The notes under the pieces are model-generated. The model worked only from the letters and a program-made list of their open reading frames with translations. It did not search any database and was not told the origin of the DNA. From Trichocoleus sp. FACHB-46 (GTDB lineage Bacteria; Cyanobacteriota; Cyanobacteriia; FACHB-46): DNA of 64,000 bases. This document shows, piece by piece, positions 36,252 through 44,798 of the stretch (positions are counted from its first letter, which is position 1; each line of letters begins with the position of its first letter). The stretch lies in the NCBI RefSeq assembly GCF_014695385.1, contig NZ_JACJOD010000013.1, forward strand, positions 124,001-188,000, in the 5' to 3' direction. The position numbers and the translations under genes were made by a program.

Positions 36252-37010
36252 ATGTACAACAGAGATAACCGCGAAACCCACAATTCAGAAGTTCGTCAAG
36301 AGACTTATCAAGACGCTCAAGGAAATACTCATACTCGTGTCACTCGCAACGCTGACACCGTTAATACCCGTACACCCACGACAGACGAGGTGTCTTATCG
36401 CGATGGCTACGTAAGCGGTCAGGTCACCGAACGGGAATTGCGAGACGGAAATCAGATTGCTCGTGATAACGACAATGCAGCTCGTGGGCTCCTGATCGGC
36501 ATTATTCTGACCTCTTTGTTGGGCTTAGTTCTTGGCACACTATTTTTCTTGAATCGACGCGAAACTCCTGCGCCTGTAGCACCCATTATTGTGCCGAATC
36601 GCTCAGTTGCTCCAGCAGCCAAGCCATCGCCTAGCCCGGTGACCAAAACCGAAACTCGAATCATTGAGCGAGACAGAGTGGTACCTGTTCCTCAGCCACA
36701 GGCTCCAGCACCTCAAGCACCTGCTCCCGCTCCCGCTCCAGCACCTACGGTGAACGTAGCACCCGCTCCCGCTCCTGACGTAAACATTACAGTACCCAGC
36801 AATCCTGCGCCTGCGCCTACTCAGCCTCAAACTGGAAATGACGCAACATCTACTCAGGGCAGCAGTGGCAGTACAACTGATACCGCACCTAGCACCAACG
36901 ATCTGAATACGGGAGATCAGTCAGATACTGCACCAACTACAGAGGGCACAAGTACAACTGGCAATGACACAACTAACACTGGTGGCACCTCTGGAACCAC
37001 TGGCCGTTAA
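36252..37010 (+). CDS. Single-pass membrane protein with Pro/Ala- and Thr/Ser-rich tail
   Basis: 252 residues. Residues 1-75 are highly polar (RDNRETHNSEVRQETYQ), followed by one membrane helix (LLIGIILTSLLGLVLGTLFFL, about 80-100). The rest is low complexity: Pro-Ala repeats (about 145-190) then a Thr/Ser/Gly/Asp-rich tail. It is probably anchored in the cytoplasmic membrane with an extended outer part. No domain is recognised. A strong terminator follows. Confidence 0.75.
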   Translation: MYNRDNRETHNSEVRQETYQDAQGNTHTRVTRNADTVNTRTPTTDEVSYRDGYVSGQVTERELRDGNQIARDNDNAARGLLIGIILTSLLGLVLGTLFFLNRRETPAPVAPIIVPNRSVAPAAKPSPSPVTKTETRIIERDRVVPVPQPQAPAPQAPAPAPAPAPTVNVAPAPAPDVNITVPSNPAPAPTQPQTGNDATSTQGSSGSTTDTAPSTNDLNTGDQSDTAPTTEGTSTTGNDTTNTGGTSGTTGR

Positions 37011-37051
37011 ATAGCAAAGCTGAGTTTCAGCGACTAAATTAGTCAATTTTC

Positions 37052-37092
37052 CGTGGGTCTAGTGAATACTTACTAGACCCACGATTATTTTT
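37052..37092 (+). terminator. Strong intrinsic terminator
   Basis: A perfect 12-bp stem CGTGGGTCTAGT (37052-37063) / ACTAGACCCACG (37072-37083) with an 8-base loop is followed by ATTATTTTT. It ends the Pro/Thr-rich membrane protein transcript, 42 bases after its stop. Confidence 0.88.
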
Positions 37093-37103
37093 GAAGGTAA
37101 TAA

Positions 37104-38315
37104 TTATTCGGAGTGAGACCCAACGGCTTCGGCTTGATAACGAATGTTAGCTTGTTTCAATCGTTGCAAGGCTTCACCTAGGCGATCGCAATCTGCAATT
37201 AAGCTAATGCGAACATATCCTTCGCCGCCAGGACCAAAGGCATTACCTGGGGTCACAACCACACCTGTTTGTTGCAGTACCGACAGAGCAAAGTCAGTAG
37301 AGTTTTGCCCTGGTGGACAAGGTACCCAGAGATACATGGTGGCGCGAGTCTTCGGAATGCTCCAACCCAGCTCTTCCAATCCTTGGATCAAGAAATCTCG
37401 ACGGGTGCGGTAGCGAGCTTGAACTTCGTGCAAGTAAACATCGGGCAGTTGCAAGGCAGTTTCAGCCGCAGATTGTAAGGCCGCAAAGATGCCGTAATCC
37501 AGATTGGTTTTTAGCGTTCGCAGTCCTTGAATAATGTGGCGATTGCCCACCACAAAACCAACCCGCCAACCCGCCATATTATAGGTTTTGGACATGGTGT
37601 GGAACTCTACCCCAATGTCCTTAGCCCCCGGAATCTCTAGCAAACTGGTGGGCTGATAACCATCAAAGGCGAGTTCCGCATAGCAAAGATCATGGATCAG
37701 CAGAATTTCATGCTTGCGGGCGAAAGCGACAATGTCTTCAAAGAACTCACGGGGGGCTGTGGCCGCTGTTGGATTACTGGGGTAGTTGAAGTAAAGGATT
37801 TTGGCTTGCTTGGCTACATCATCGGGAATCGCAGCCAAATCGATCAGCCAATCATTTTCTGGCTTCAAGATCAGGTTGTGAATCTTACCCCCAGCAATGA
37901 GCGGTCCCCGGAAATGAGCTGGATAAGCCGGGCTGGGAACTAAAACAACATCACCGGGATTGACATAGGCGATCGCTAAGTGAGTCAACCCTTCTTTGGA
38001 CCCCAGCAACGGCAAAGCTTCTCCGTCGGGGTCAAGGCTAACACCATAACGACGGTGGTACCAGCTGGTGATGGCGCGGCGGAAACTGGCAGTGCCTTCA
38101 AAAGGAGGATAACCATGATTGGCTGGGTCCTGTAGAGCCGCGATCGCTGCATCCACGACAGGTTGAGGTGTAGGGCCATCTGGGTTGCCCATTCCCAAAT
38201 CAATCAAGTCCAGACCCTGTTCGCGAGCACGAGCTTTCAACTCATCTAAGCGGGCAAATACATAGGGAGGGAGCGCACGCAGACGTTCGGCAGGGGTAAT
38301 CCAATCCAGTTCCAT
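37104..38315 (-). CDS. PLP-dependent class I/II aminotransferase
   Basis: The 403-residue protein has fold type I features: LGMGNPDGPTP near the N-terminus, YFNYPSNPTAATAP with the cofactor Asn, DLCYAELAF, and the PLP lysine in TMSKTYNMAGWRVGF near residue 244. The C-terminal Arg for substrate carboxylate is in GEGYVRISLI. It is related to aspartate, alanine and LL-diaminopimelate aminotransferases; AlaC-type is the nearest impression, so substrate remains open. The stop of the upstream dehydrogenase gene is 3 bases before this start, so the pair is one operon. Confidence 0.9.
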   Translation of the reverse strand: MELDWITPAERLRALPPYVFARLDELKARAREQGLDLIDLGMGNPDGPTPQPVVDAAIAALQDPANHGYPPFEGTASFRRAITSWYHRRYGVSLDPDGEALPLLGSKEGLTHLAIAYVNPGDVVLVPSPAYPAHFRGPLIAGGKIHNLILKPENDWLIDLAAIPDDVAKQAKILYFNYPSNPTAATAPREFFEDIVAFARKHEILLIHDLCYAELAFDGYQPTSLLEIPGAKDIGVEFHTMSKTYNMAGWRVGFVVGNRHIIQGLRTLKTNLDYGIFAALQSAAETALQLPDVYLHEVQARYRTRRDFLIQGLEELGWSIPKTRATMYLWVPCPPGQNSTDFALSVLQQTGVVVTPGNAFGPGGEGYVRISLIADCDRLGEALQRLKQANIRYQAEAVGSHSE

Positions 38316-38318
38316 TCC

Positions 38319-39530
38319 TTACACCTCGTTGCTGGTTGCCTGAGTCAGAGTGGTACGACTGACTTCAACCGGAGCCATTGTCGAAACCATAGCTGCCATG
38401 AGTTGTGCAGGCACAACCGAGAATGGCAGACGGTGAATGTCCGAGCCTTGAGCACAGGCTACTTCAGCAGCATGTTGTAAATCTGCCAGCGAAATCTGCT
38501 CTAAACCCAGATCTCCTAAGGTTTGGGGTAAACCGATTTCAGCATAGAACTTTAAGAGCTGCTGTCGTGCTGTCGCTGCTAGTTGATTTCCTTGCAGCAT
38601 TTCTTCTAGGCGCAGTTGGACCAGAATGCCATAAGCTACCTTCTCGCCATGCAAAGCATCGTGGCTAGCCAACAGATGCGTGAGGCCATTATGCACCGCA
38701 TGAGCAGCAACTGTACGGCATTGGGCTCCACCCAAACCGCCAATCACTCCTGCCAACAACACGGAAGCATCTACTACTTCCCGCCAAGCGTCACCCCCTG
38801 GTTCTTGCAAAGCGGCCACAGACTTTTGAAACAGAATGTCGCGCAAAACGCGGGCTTGCTGGACTGCGGCAATCAGTAAGGTTTGCTCAGAGTGACCGCT
38901 GCTGACGGAAGCTTCATACCATTTCGCCAAGGCATCGCCAATACCTGCGACCAAAGTTCGCTGATCAGCCGTCCGAATCAAGCTATAGTCAAGCACCAAC
39001 AAATCTGGACAGCGGGGCAAACCCACGTCGTACAGAAAGGCTCCTTGATCGGAATAGATATTGGAGAGGGCTGTCCAAGCCGCACAAGTGGCTGCTGAAG
39101 TGGGCACAGTCACAATCGGCAACTGGGACTGATGAGCAATCAATTTAGCCGCATCTAAAGCTTTACCACCACCAACACCAATGATCACATCGGCTTGGTG
39201 AGTCGCAACTGCTTCTCGGAGTGTTGCCAATCCTGCCTCGCTGCAATCTAAACCATAGGCAGCTTGAGCGAATGATAATTTTTCCTGTTGTAACACAGGT
39301 TCCAGCCAAGGTCGCACCACCGCTAAGGTGCGATCGCCCCCTACAATTAAAGGCCGCTGTCCTAAGCGACCAATTGCCTCCCCTACCTGGGCCAACGCTT
39401 GCTCGCCTCGGATCACTTGAGCGGGCGCGACCATCAGCGAGAGCAGTGCAGTCGTGGTTTTAGTTTGGGTTGATGATGAATCCGGCAGAGAGGGATGAGG
39501 CATAGGGCACGATCGCGAGGTCGTTGACAT
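38319..39530 (-). CDS. Iron-containing alcohol/glycerol dehydrogenase family protein
   Basis: 403 residues. The N-terminal 35 are a Ser/Thr-rich extension; a later start is possible. The NAD-binding half has VIIGVGGGKALDAAKLIA (GGGxxxD motif) and PTSAATCAAWTALS. The metal-binding half has His residues in AAHAVHNGLTHLL and DALHGEKVAYGIL. The pattern is that of glycerol dehydrogenase-like enzymes, which reduce or oxidise small polyols or carbonyls using Zn or Fe. It forms an operon with the aminotransferase downstream, hinting at a small pathway that oxidises and then aminates a substrate. Confidence 0.88.
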   Translation of the reverse strand: MSTTSRSCPMPHPSLPDSSSTQTKTTTALLSLMVAPAQVIRGEQALAQVGEAIGRLGQRPLIVGGDRTLAVVRPWLEPVLQQEKLSFAQAAYGLDCSEAGLATLREAVATHQADVIIGVGGGKALDAAKLIAHQSQLPIVTVPTSAATCAAWTALSNIYSDQGAFLYDVGLPRCPDLLVLDYSLIRTADQRTLVAGIGDALAKWYEASVSSGHSEQTLLIAAVQQARVLRDILFQKSVAALQEPGGDAWREVVDASVLLAGVIGGLGGAQCRTVAAHAVHNGLTHLLASHDALHGEKVAYGILVQLRLEEMLQGNQLAATARQQLLKFYAEIGLPQTLGDLGLEQISLADLQHAAEVACAQGSDIHRLPFSVVPAQLMAAMVSTMAPVEVSRTTLTQATSNEV

Positions 39531-39629
39531 TTACGTAGGGTAAGGACAACTTTACTACTATTTCCAGGTTAGTTTGCACTGAAACTAAGGCGTAAAGATC
39601 ACCCAGTTTCTAACTAACCGATGGAAGTT

Positions 39630-40163
39630 TTAGGATGGGCGAGATGCGGTCTCTAGCTGAGGCAAACGAGCAAAATTTTGGTCATAGATCGTTACCGCCA
39701 AATTGGTGTCATCTCGCGATGCCAGCGATCGCTTGACTTCACCTAAATAGAGAGGCACCGATTGCCCCGCTTCTGGGTGAATAATGGTTCGCGCCCGAAT
39801 CGTGAGTTTCTCGTCTGCTCCTCCCAAGCGACCAAAGGAGAACAAATCGGAAGCTGCCTGGCGCAGAGTGGCATCTAACTCAGATTGCTTGATCTTGGGT
39901 GAAACCGAAATAACAGCCTGACTGGCTCCAGAGTCATAGATGAGTGAGAAAGGAGCGGCACCCGGGATGATGGTATGGGTCAGAGGCACCAAACCGAGAG
40001 CAAAAAAGCCAACGGTTAAAACCCCCATAAAGCCTGTGACTCCTACAAAGCGGAACCGCACGCCCCACTGGAACACAAACATTAAAACGGTTAAAGCAGC
40101 GCAAACTAAGGTCAGAATGCCTGACCACTTAGTAGCAATTAAAAAATCAGCAGTTGTAGGCAT
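39630..40163 (-). CDS. ycf51: Ycf51 family protein
   Basis: 177 residues. Two membrane helices lie near 13-32 (GILTLVCAALTVLMFVFQW) and 38-60 (FVGVTGFMGVLTVGFFALGL), followed by a soluble domain beginning ISVSPKIKQSELDATLRQA. This is the Ycf51 layout found in cyanobacteria and some red algal plastids. Function is not established; it is thought to be a thylakoid or plasma membrane protein. It stands between the dehydrogenase and the Fe-S scaffold genes on the same strand. Confidence 0.9.
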   Translation of the reverse strand: MPTTADFLIATKWSGILTLVCAALTVLMFVFQWGVRFRFVGVTGFMGVLTVGFFALGLVPLTHTIIPGAAPFSLIYDSGASQAVISVSPKIKQSELDATLRQAASDLFSFGRLGGADEKLTIRARTIIHPEAGQSVPLYLGEVKRSLASRDDTNLAVTIYDQNFARLPQLETASRPS

Positions 40164-40218
40164 GACGGTGGCAAACTAAGACTAACGACAGATCAATAAA
40201 GCTGAGGCAATTCCTCGG

Positions 40219-40689
40219 TTATTCGTTGCTGACAAAGCCCGCAGGCTGAGACGCTTCAGAGTGCTCTAAGGCTGCCTTCAAGGTATGCCAGGAAAGATTG
40301 GCACATTTAATCCGCACAGGAAACTGAGAAACCCCTTGCATTACGTTTAACTTCCGCAATTCTTGGGGGAACTCTGCTTCTCCTTTCATCATGGTTTGGA
40401 AGCGTTGCACCATTTCTAGCGCTTCGGCAACAGTGCGACCTCGCAAGGCCTCAGCCATCAGATCTGTAGAGGCGATCGCGATCGCGCAGCCTTCCCCTTC
40501 AAATTTGACATCTTCAATCCGGTCGCTGTTCTCGTTGAGTTGCAGGGTCAGTTCGATCGTGTCACCACAAGAGGGATTATGGCCTTTTTGATAGCGATGG
40601 ACTGGAGAGGTTGTACCCTTGTTACGAGGTTTTTTATAACGCTCCAGAATCACTTGTTGATATAGATCACGTAAGTTGCCCAGAGTCAT
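40219..40689 (-). CDS. sufU: SufU/IscU-type iron-sulfur cluster assembly scaffold
   Basis: 156 residues. The three cluster or zinc cysteines are seen: NPSCGDTIEL (Cys41), GEGCAIAIASTDLM, and RIKCANLSWHTLKAAL. The insertion between the second and third Cys (MVQRFQTMMKGEAEFP) is the SufU hallmark versus IscU. SufU accepts sulfur from SufS-type desulfurases, as a sulfur-transfer protein or scaffold. No suf operon genes are adjacent. The C-terminus extends about 15 residues past the family core. Confidence 0.93.
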   Translation of the reverse strand: MTLGNLRDLYQQVILERYKKPRNKGTTSPVHRYQKGHNPSCGDTIELTLQLNENSDRIEDVKFEGEGCAIAIASTDLMAEALRGRTVAEALEMVQRFQTMMKGEAEFPQELRKLNVMQGVSQFPVRIKCANLSWHTLKAALEHSEASQPAGFVSNE

Positions 40690-40850
40690 GATGGGTTGAT
40701 GATGTGTGTCTCCGTCTATTCTCGATCCTATCAGGGTCTTCCAGCTTGATAGGGGTGCGATCGCATTATTACCTAGAGAATTTCCAGCATATCAACTGCT
40801 AGCTCGATCCGCGATCGGTTTGCCGTAGCGCTCAGACCAGAAATTCTGAA

Positions 40851-43034
40851 TCAATTTCCAGGCAAAACCTTGCCAGCTTTTGATAATTGGCGTTGATGCT
40901 GCGGATGAGGACTAAGTTGGCGAGCGCGGCAATGATATTGCTGAGTTAGCAGGGTGGTGATGACAGCAGCAGACACAGGTTTAGAGAACAGGTAACCCTG
41001 CCCGTACTCACATCCCATCTGGTTTAGTTGAGTATGTTGAACTGCCGTTTCTACGCCCTCGGCAATTACTTGCATCCCCAAATTGTGGGCTAGCGTGATG
41101 ATCGTCTGAACAATTGCTGAATTCTTACTATTCGTGTCTATCGTGGTGATAAAAGAGCGATCGATTTTGAGGACATCAATCGGAAAGCGGTGTAAATAGC
41201 TCAAAGATGAATATCCAGTGCCAAAATCATCCATGTATAGCTGAATATTCAGAGTTTTCAGGGCTAGTAGCATAGCGATCGCAGGTTCCGAATTTTCCAT
41301 CAACACAGTTTCAGTAATTTCCAGTTTCAAGCTCCCAGGCGCTAGCTGGGTGGTCTGCAAAATTTGACTAACTTGGGTCATCAAATCCGTCTGGGAGAAC
41401 TGCCGCCCCGAAATATTGACACTGATCGTCAGGGGTTGGCAGAAGGGAAAGCGTACTTGCCAGTTCGCTACCTGTTGGCAAGCTTCCTGCAACACCCAAT
41501 GCCCCAGTGGCACAATCAAGCCTGTTTCTTCAGCAACTGCAATAAACTCCGTCGGAGCAACCAAGCCGCGCTGAGGATGGTGCCAACGCACTAAAGCTTC
41601 AAACCCCACAATTGCACCTGTGGCTAAGACCACAATGGGTTGATAACGAACCTGAAACTCTTGGCGATCGATGGCTCGTCGCAGATCCGTCTCCAGTTGC
41701 AATCGCTCCACCGCGTGAGCATGCATACTCAGGTTAAAGACTTCATAACAAGCCTTCCCTACAGCTTTGGCGCGATACAAAGCGATATCAGCATCTCGCA
41801 ACAAATTTTCTGGTTGAACGTAGCTGCGGGTATATAGCGCAATCCCGATACTAGCTGTGGTGAACACTTCGTAGCCGTTGAGGTTGAAGGGTAGGGTCAG
41901 AGCCTGCTTGATGCGCTCAGCAATTTGGGTGGCACCGCTTAAATCTGAAATGTCTTCTAGTAAGACGGCAAACTCATCCCCGCCTAGCCGCGCCACTGTA
42001 TCGCCTAACTTTAGGCAGGCTTCTAGACGGCGAGCAATCGCAACTAACAGTTGATCCCCAACTAAGTGCCCCAAGCTATCGTTAATTAGTTTGAAGCGAT
42101 CTAAATCGATAAATAAGACTGCAAACAAATCCCCTGTGGAACGCTTGGCCCGCTGCATGGCATGTTCTAAGCGATCCATAAACAAAGTTCGATTGGGTAG
42201 ATGCGTCAGTGCATCATGTATCGCGCTGTGCAACAACTGTTCTTCTGCCCACTTGCGCTCCGTTACATCCTGAGCCAGCGAGGCAATGCCAATCAGGTTA
42301 CCGTTTTGATCAATCAGAGGTGTGTTGTACCACTCACAGAAAATAGTTCTGCCGTCTTTCGTCTGGTTGGCATTGGTGCTCCGCATGCCTCCTCTTTGGG
42401 CCAAGAGTTCTACCCAAACCTGCTTGACCTGCTCTCTGGCGGTGTGGGGCACAATTAACTCTAAAGCGTGACAGCCTACCACCTCGCTTTGGGCATAACC
42501 AAAAATCTTTTCTGCGGCTGGGTTCCAGTCCACCACTTCAAAATCTAGGTTCCACTCAATGACAGCTAGGGGAGTTTGCTGCACATGGAGTGAGAGCTTT
42601 TGCTTGGATTGCTTCAGTTCGGCATCCAGGCGATCGCGCTCTGTTAGGTCTCGAATTGCCAAGACAGCATTAGTTCCCTGACCCTTAAATTGGATGCAAG
42701 TGGCATAAATCTCTAAAACCTGCCTGGTTTCAGCCTGTTGAAATTCATAAATGCCAGTCACATTCAGTCGTTCGTGTAACACTCGATTGACTGGGTGTTC
42801 CTCCGGCGTAAGTGGTTGATTCTGTTGCTCTAGGCACAATAAATCTAGAAGTGGTGTACCCAACACTTCAAAGCGTTGCCGATTCACTAAACGGTCGAAC
42901 GTAGTATTAGACCATTGAATTCTGCCATCCTCGTCCGTCCAAACGATGGAATCGACAATGGCCCCTAAAGCCACTTCCATTTTGCCTAGTGTGGAGCGCA
43001 GTTGATTGAGCAGGATGGTGGGATCGCCTAGCAT
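40851..43034 (-). CDS. PAS-PAS-GGDEF-EAL cyclic-di-GMP enzyme
   Basis: About 727 residues from ATG 43034, which has GGAG about 10 bases upstream; the frame is open to 43154 but that overlaps the gene before it. Domains: PAS (about 15-130, DSIVWTDEDGRIQWSN), PAS with PAC (about 150-270), GGDEF (RLGGDEFAVLLEDI near 372) and EAL (IVGFEALVRWHHP near 498). The diguanylate cyclase motif GGDEF is intact. EAL residues are also intact: SVNISGRQF, LEITET, MDDFGTGYSSL, LKIDRSFI, VIAEGVET. Both synthesis and breakdown are possible. It probably senses a signal through PAS. A single-PAS gene lies 25 bases upstream. Confidence 0.93.
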   Translation of the reverse strand: MLGDPTILLNQLRSTLGKMEVALGAIVDSIVWTDEDGRIQWSNTTFDRLVNRQRFEVLGTPLLDLLCLEQQNQPLTPEEHPVNRVLHERLNVTGIYEFQQAETRQVLEIYATCIQFKGQGTNAVLAIRDLTERDRLDAELKQSKQKLSLHVQQTPLAVIEWNLDFEVVDWNPAAEKIFGYAQSEVVGCHALELIVPHTAREQVKQVWVELLAQRGGMRSTNANQTKDGRTIFCEWYNTPLIDQNGNLIGIASLAQDVTERKWAEEQLLHSAIHDALTHLPNRTLFMDRLEHAMQRAKRSTGDLFAVLFIDLDRFKLINDSLGHLVGDQLLVAIARRLEACLKLGDTVARLGGDEFAVLLEDISDLSGATQIAERIKQALTLPFNLNGYEVFTTASIGIALYTRSYVQPENLLRDADIALYRAKAVGKACYEVFNLSMHAHAVERLQLETDLRRAIDRQEFQVRYQPIVVLATGAIVGFEALVRWHHPQRGLVAPTEFIAVAEETGLIVPLGHWVLQEACQQVANWQVRFPFCQPLTISVNISGRQFSQTDLMTQVSQILQTTQLAPGSLKLEITETVLMENSEPAIAMLLALKTLNIQLYMDDFGTGYSSLSYLHRFPIDVLKIDRSFITTIDTNSKNSAIVQTIITLAHNLGMQVIAEGVETAVQHTQLNQMGCEYGQGYLFSKPVSAAVITTLLTQQYHCRARQLSPHPQHQRQLSKAGKVLPGN

Positions 43035-43059
43035 TAGGGCTTTGCTCCGTGAGGGGTTG

Positions 43060-43413
43060 TTACGACTCCAAAGGCCGTAAGATGGCACCAAACATCCATT
43101 GGCCAAGCTGCTGCTCTGCGGTAATAAAATGCTCGGATAGAATTTCTCTGCCATCCTGAGTGACTGCCATTAATCGCAGAGGATGGTTCATGATCGTCGG
43201 TTGCTCAGTTAGGGTAAAGCGAGCAAATCCGAGGTGATGGGAATCGTGATAGCTCGTAGGAATGACTACTGTGAGCGGTTGACCGAGAATCTCCTCACTC
43301 TGCCAGCCAAAAGTGGCTTGAAAGGCAGAATTGACAAAGGTAATGAAGCCTTGATGATCTGTGATTAGCACAGGCACGTCGGTTGTAGTCGTCAGTTCCT
43401 GAAGCGTCATCAT
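43060..43413 (-). CDS. PAS domain protein
   Basis: 117 residues from ATG 43413 (MMTLQELTTTTDVPVLITD); an upstream start at 43545 would add a Lys-rich, non-conserved stretch. A single PAS domain (ITDHQGFITFVNSAFQATFGW, GQPLTVVIPTSYHDSH) ends with the usual PAC-like strands. It has no output domain. It overlaps in a different frame with the upstream extension of the PAS-GGDEF-EAL gene and is surely cotranscribed, so it may be a detached sensor module of the same protein. Confidence 0.8.
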   Translation of the reverse strand: MMTLQELTTTTDVPVLITDHQGFITFVNSAFQATFGWQSEEILGQPLTVVIPTSYHDSHHLGFARFTLTEQPTIMNHPLRLMAVTQDGREILSEHFITAEQQLGQWMFGAILRPLES

Positions 43414-43621
43414 AATGGTCAGCTTCTCTTGATTTGCTTTTTTGGTTTGCTTCTGGGATGGGTCGCGATCGCAGCAATAATTAACAGTAATTAAAAAAGT
43501 TGTTTTTTTGAGTAGGCCATAGTTGTGTAGAAACTCTCTGCACAACTCCGAGAAAAACGCCTAAGTTCTAAGCGATTAAAAATGCTGTAATAGAGTCTAG
43601 TTTGGCAGTAACTAGAGCGGC

Positions 43622-43661
43622 AAAAATCCGCAAGTTGAGCTAAAAACATCCGCCACTTGCG
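43622..43661 (-). terminator. Probable terminator of the dnaK-dnaJ unit
   Basis: On the minus strand CGCAAGT (43655-43661) pairs with ACTTGCG (43629-43635) across a 19-base loop, followed by GATTTTTG. A further hairpin, AGCACTT / AAGTGCT (43670-43689), lies between it and dnaJ. Confidence 0.5.
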
Positions 43662-43717
43662 CAAACTAGAGCACTTTTCTTCAAGTGCTAAAAATAAAGG
43701 CTAGAAACTGAAGTGAT

Positions 43718-44704
43718 TTAGATGGGCAAGTCAGCGCGGGGATAGAAACTTTCAATTTGACGGAGTTTTTCGTAGAGATTGCGTTCTTCCGCAGTCAGGT
43801 CTCTAGGCACCGCAATTTGGATTTCGACAATCTGGTCCCCGCGCACTCCCTGATCATTGGGATATCCTTTGCCAGCTAAGCGGAGGCGTTGACCCGGACG
43901 CACGGCTGGGGGAATTCGCATTTTCACCAATCCATCTAGAGTTGGCACCTCAATCTGCCCCCCTAAAACTGCCTCTACTGGCGTGATCGGGAGCTGGCAG
44001 AGAATATCAGTCCCTTCTAACTTGAAGTAAGGGTGAGAGGTGACTTCAATTTTTAGGTACAGGTCACCCCCGTTAACGCCTTGACCCTTGAGCCGAATCC
44101 GCTGCCCAGAAAACATGCCACCGGGCATATTCACTTCTAGCGATCGCCCATCTTCCAGCCGCACTCGTTCGCGACCGCCTGTATAAGCTTTATCGAGGGG
44201 GACGCTCAGTTTAGCTTCGGCGTCTCGGCGACCTGTCCGTACCGTATAGGTGGTCTTGGTGGTGCCTGGGCGGTAATATTCTTGAGTGGCAGTGGTAGTG
44301 CGGGAATTTGTGCCAGCGGTCGCCGTTTTAGCGGTGGTGCGCCGATTGAGCAGCTGATCTACAAAGCTGTTGAAATCTGGGAAGGAGCCGAAATCTAGGT
44401 CATCGTTCGCCCGACCATTGTTACGATCGCTCCATGCCGCTGCCCCCCGCGCCGCATTCGCCCCTTGAAAGCCTTTCTGCTTCCAAAAGAGACTGAACTG
44501 GTCGTACTGCGCTCTCTTGGTCGTGTCGGAAAGCACTTCATAGGCTTCTCCCACATCTTTGAATTTTTCCTCAGCTTCTTTATTCCCCGGATTCAGGTCG
44601 GGGTGATATTGCCTTGCCAGCCGCCGATAAACTTTTTTGATCTCTTCTATAGAAGCATCTCTGGAAACTCCCAGAATTTCGTAGTAGTTCCGAAAGTTTT
44701 GCAT
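43718..44704 (-). CDS. DnaJ-type co-chaperone without zinc finger (DnaJ3-like)
   Basis: 328 residues from ATG 44704 ([13 protein letters not shown]). The J domain (about 1-72) holds the HPD motif in [14 protein letters not shown]-rich linker follows, then C-terminal peptide-binding domains ([37 protein letters not shown]). The central CxxCxGxG zinc domain is absent, as in type II J proteins. Its position right after a dnaK gene matches the dnaK3-dnaJ3 order in Synechocystis (sll1932-sll1933). It stimulates the partner's ATPase. Confidence 0.93.
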   Translation of the reverse strand: MQNFRNYYEILGVSRDASIEEIKKVYRRLARQYHPDLNPGNKEAEEKFKDVGEAYEVLSDTTKRAQYDQFSLFWKQKGFQGANAARGAAAWSDRNNGRANDDLDFGSFPDFNSFVDQLLNRRTTAKTATAGTNSRTTTATQEYYRPGTTKTTYTVRTGRRDAEAKLSVPLDKAYTGGRERVRLEDGRSLEVNMPGGMFSGQRIRLKGQGVNGGDLYLKIEVTSHPYFKLEGTDILCQLPITPVEAVLGGQIEVPTLDGLVKMRIPPAVRPGQRLRLAGKGYPNDQGVRGDQIVEIQIAVPRDLTAEERNLYEKLRQIESFYPRADLPI

Positions 44705-44798
44705 AAGGAAGTTAACACTCAATGATTGATTGTCCGTTGTTGGTTGTGAGGAACTAGTAATCGGCGTTCAAACCTAACCCCCCGCACCCAAAAACTGT

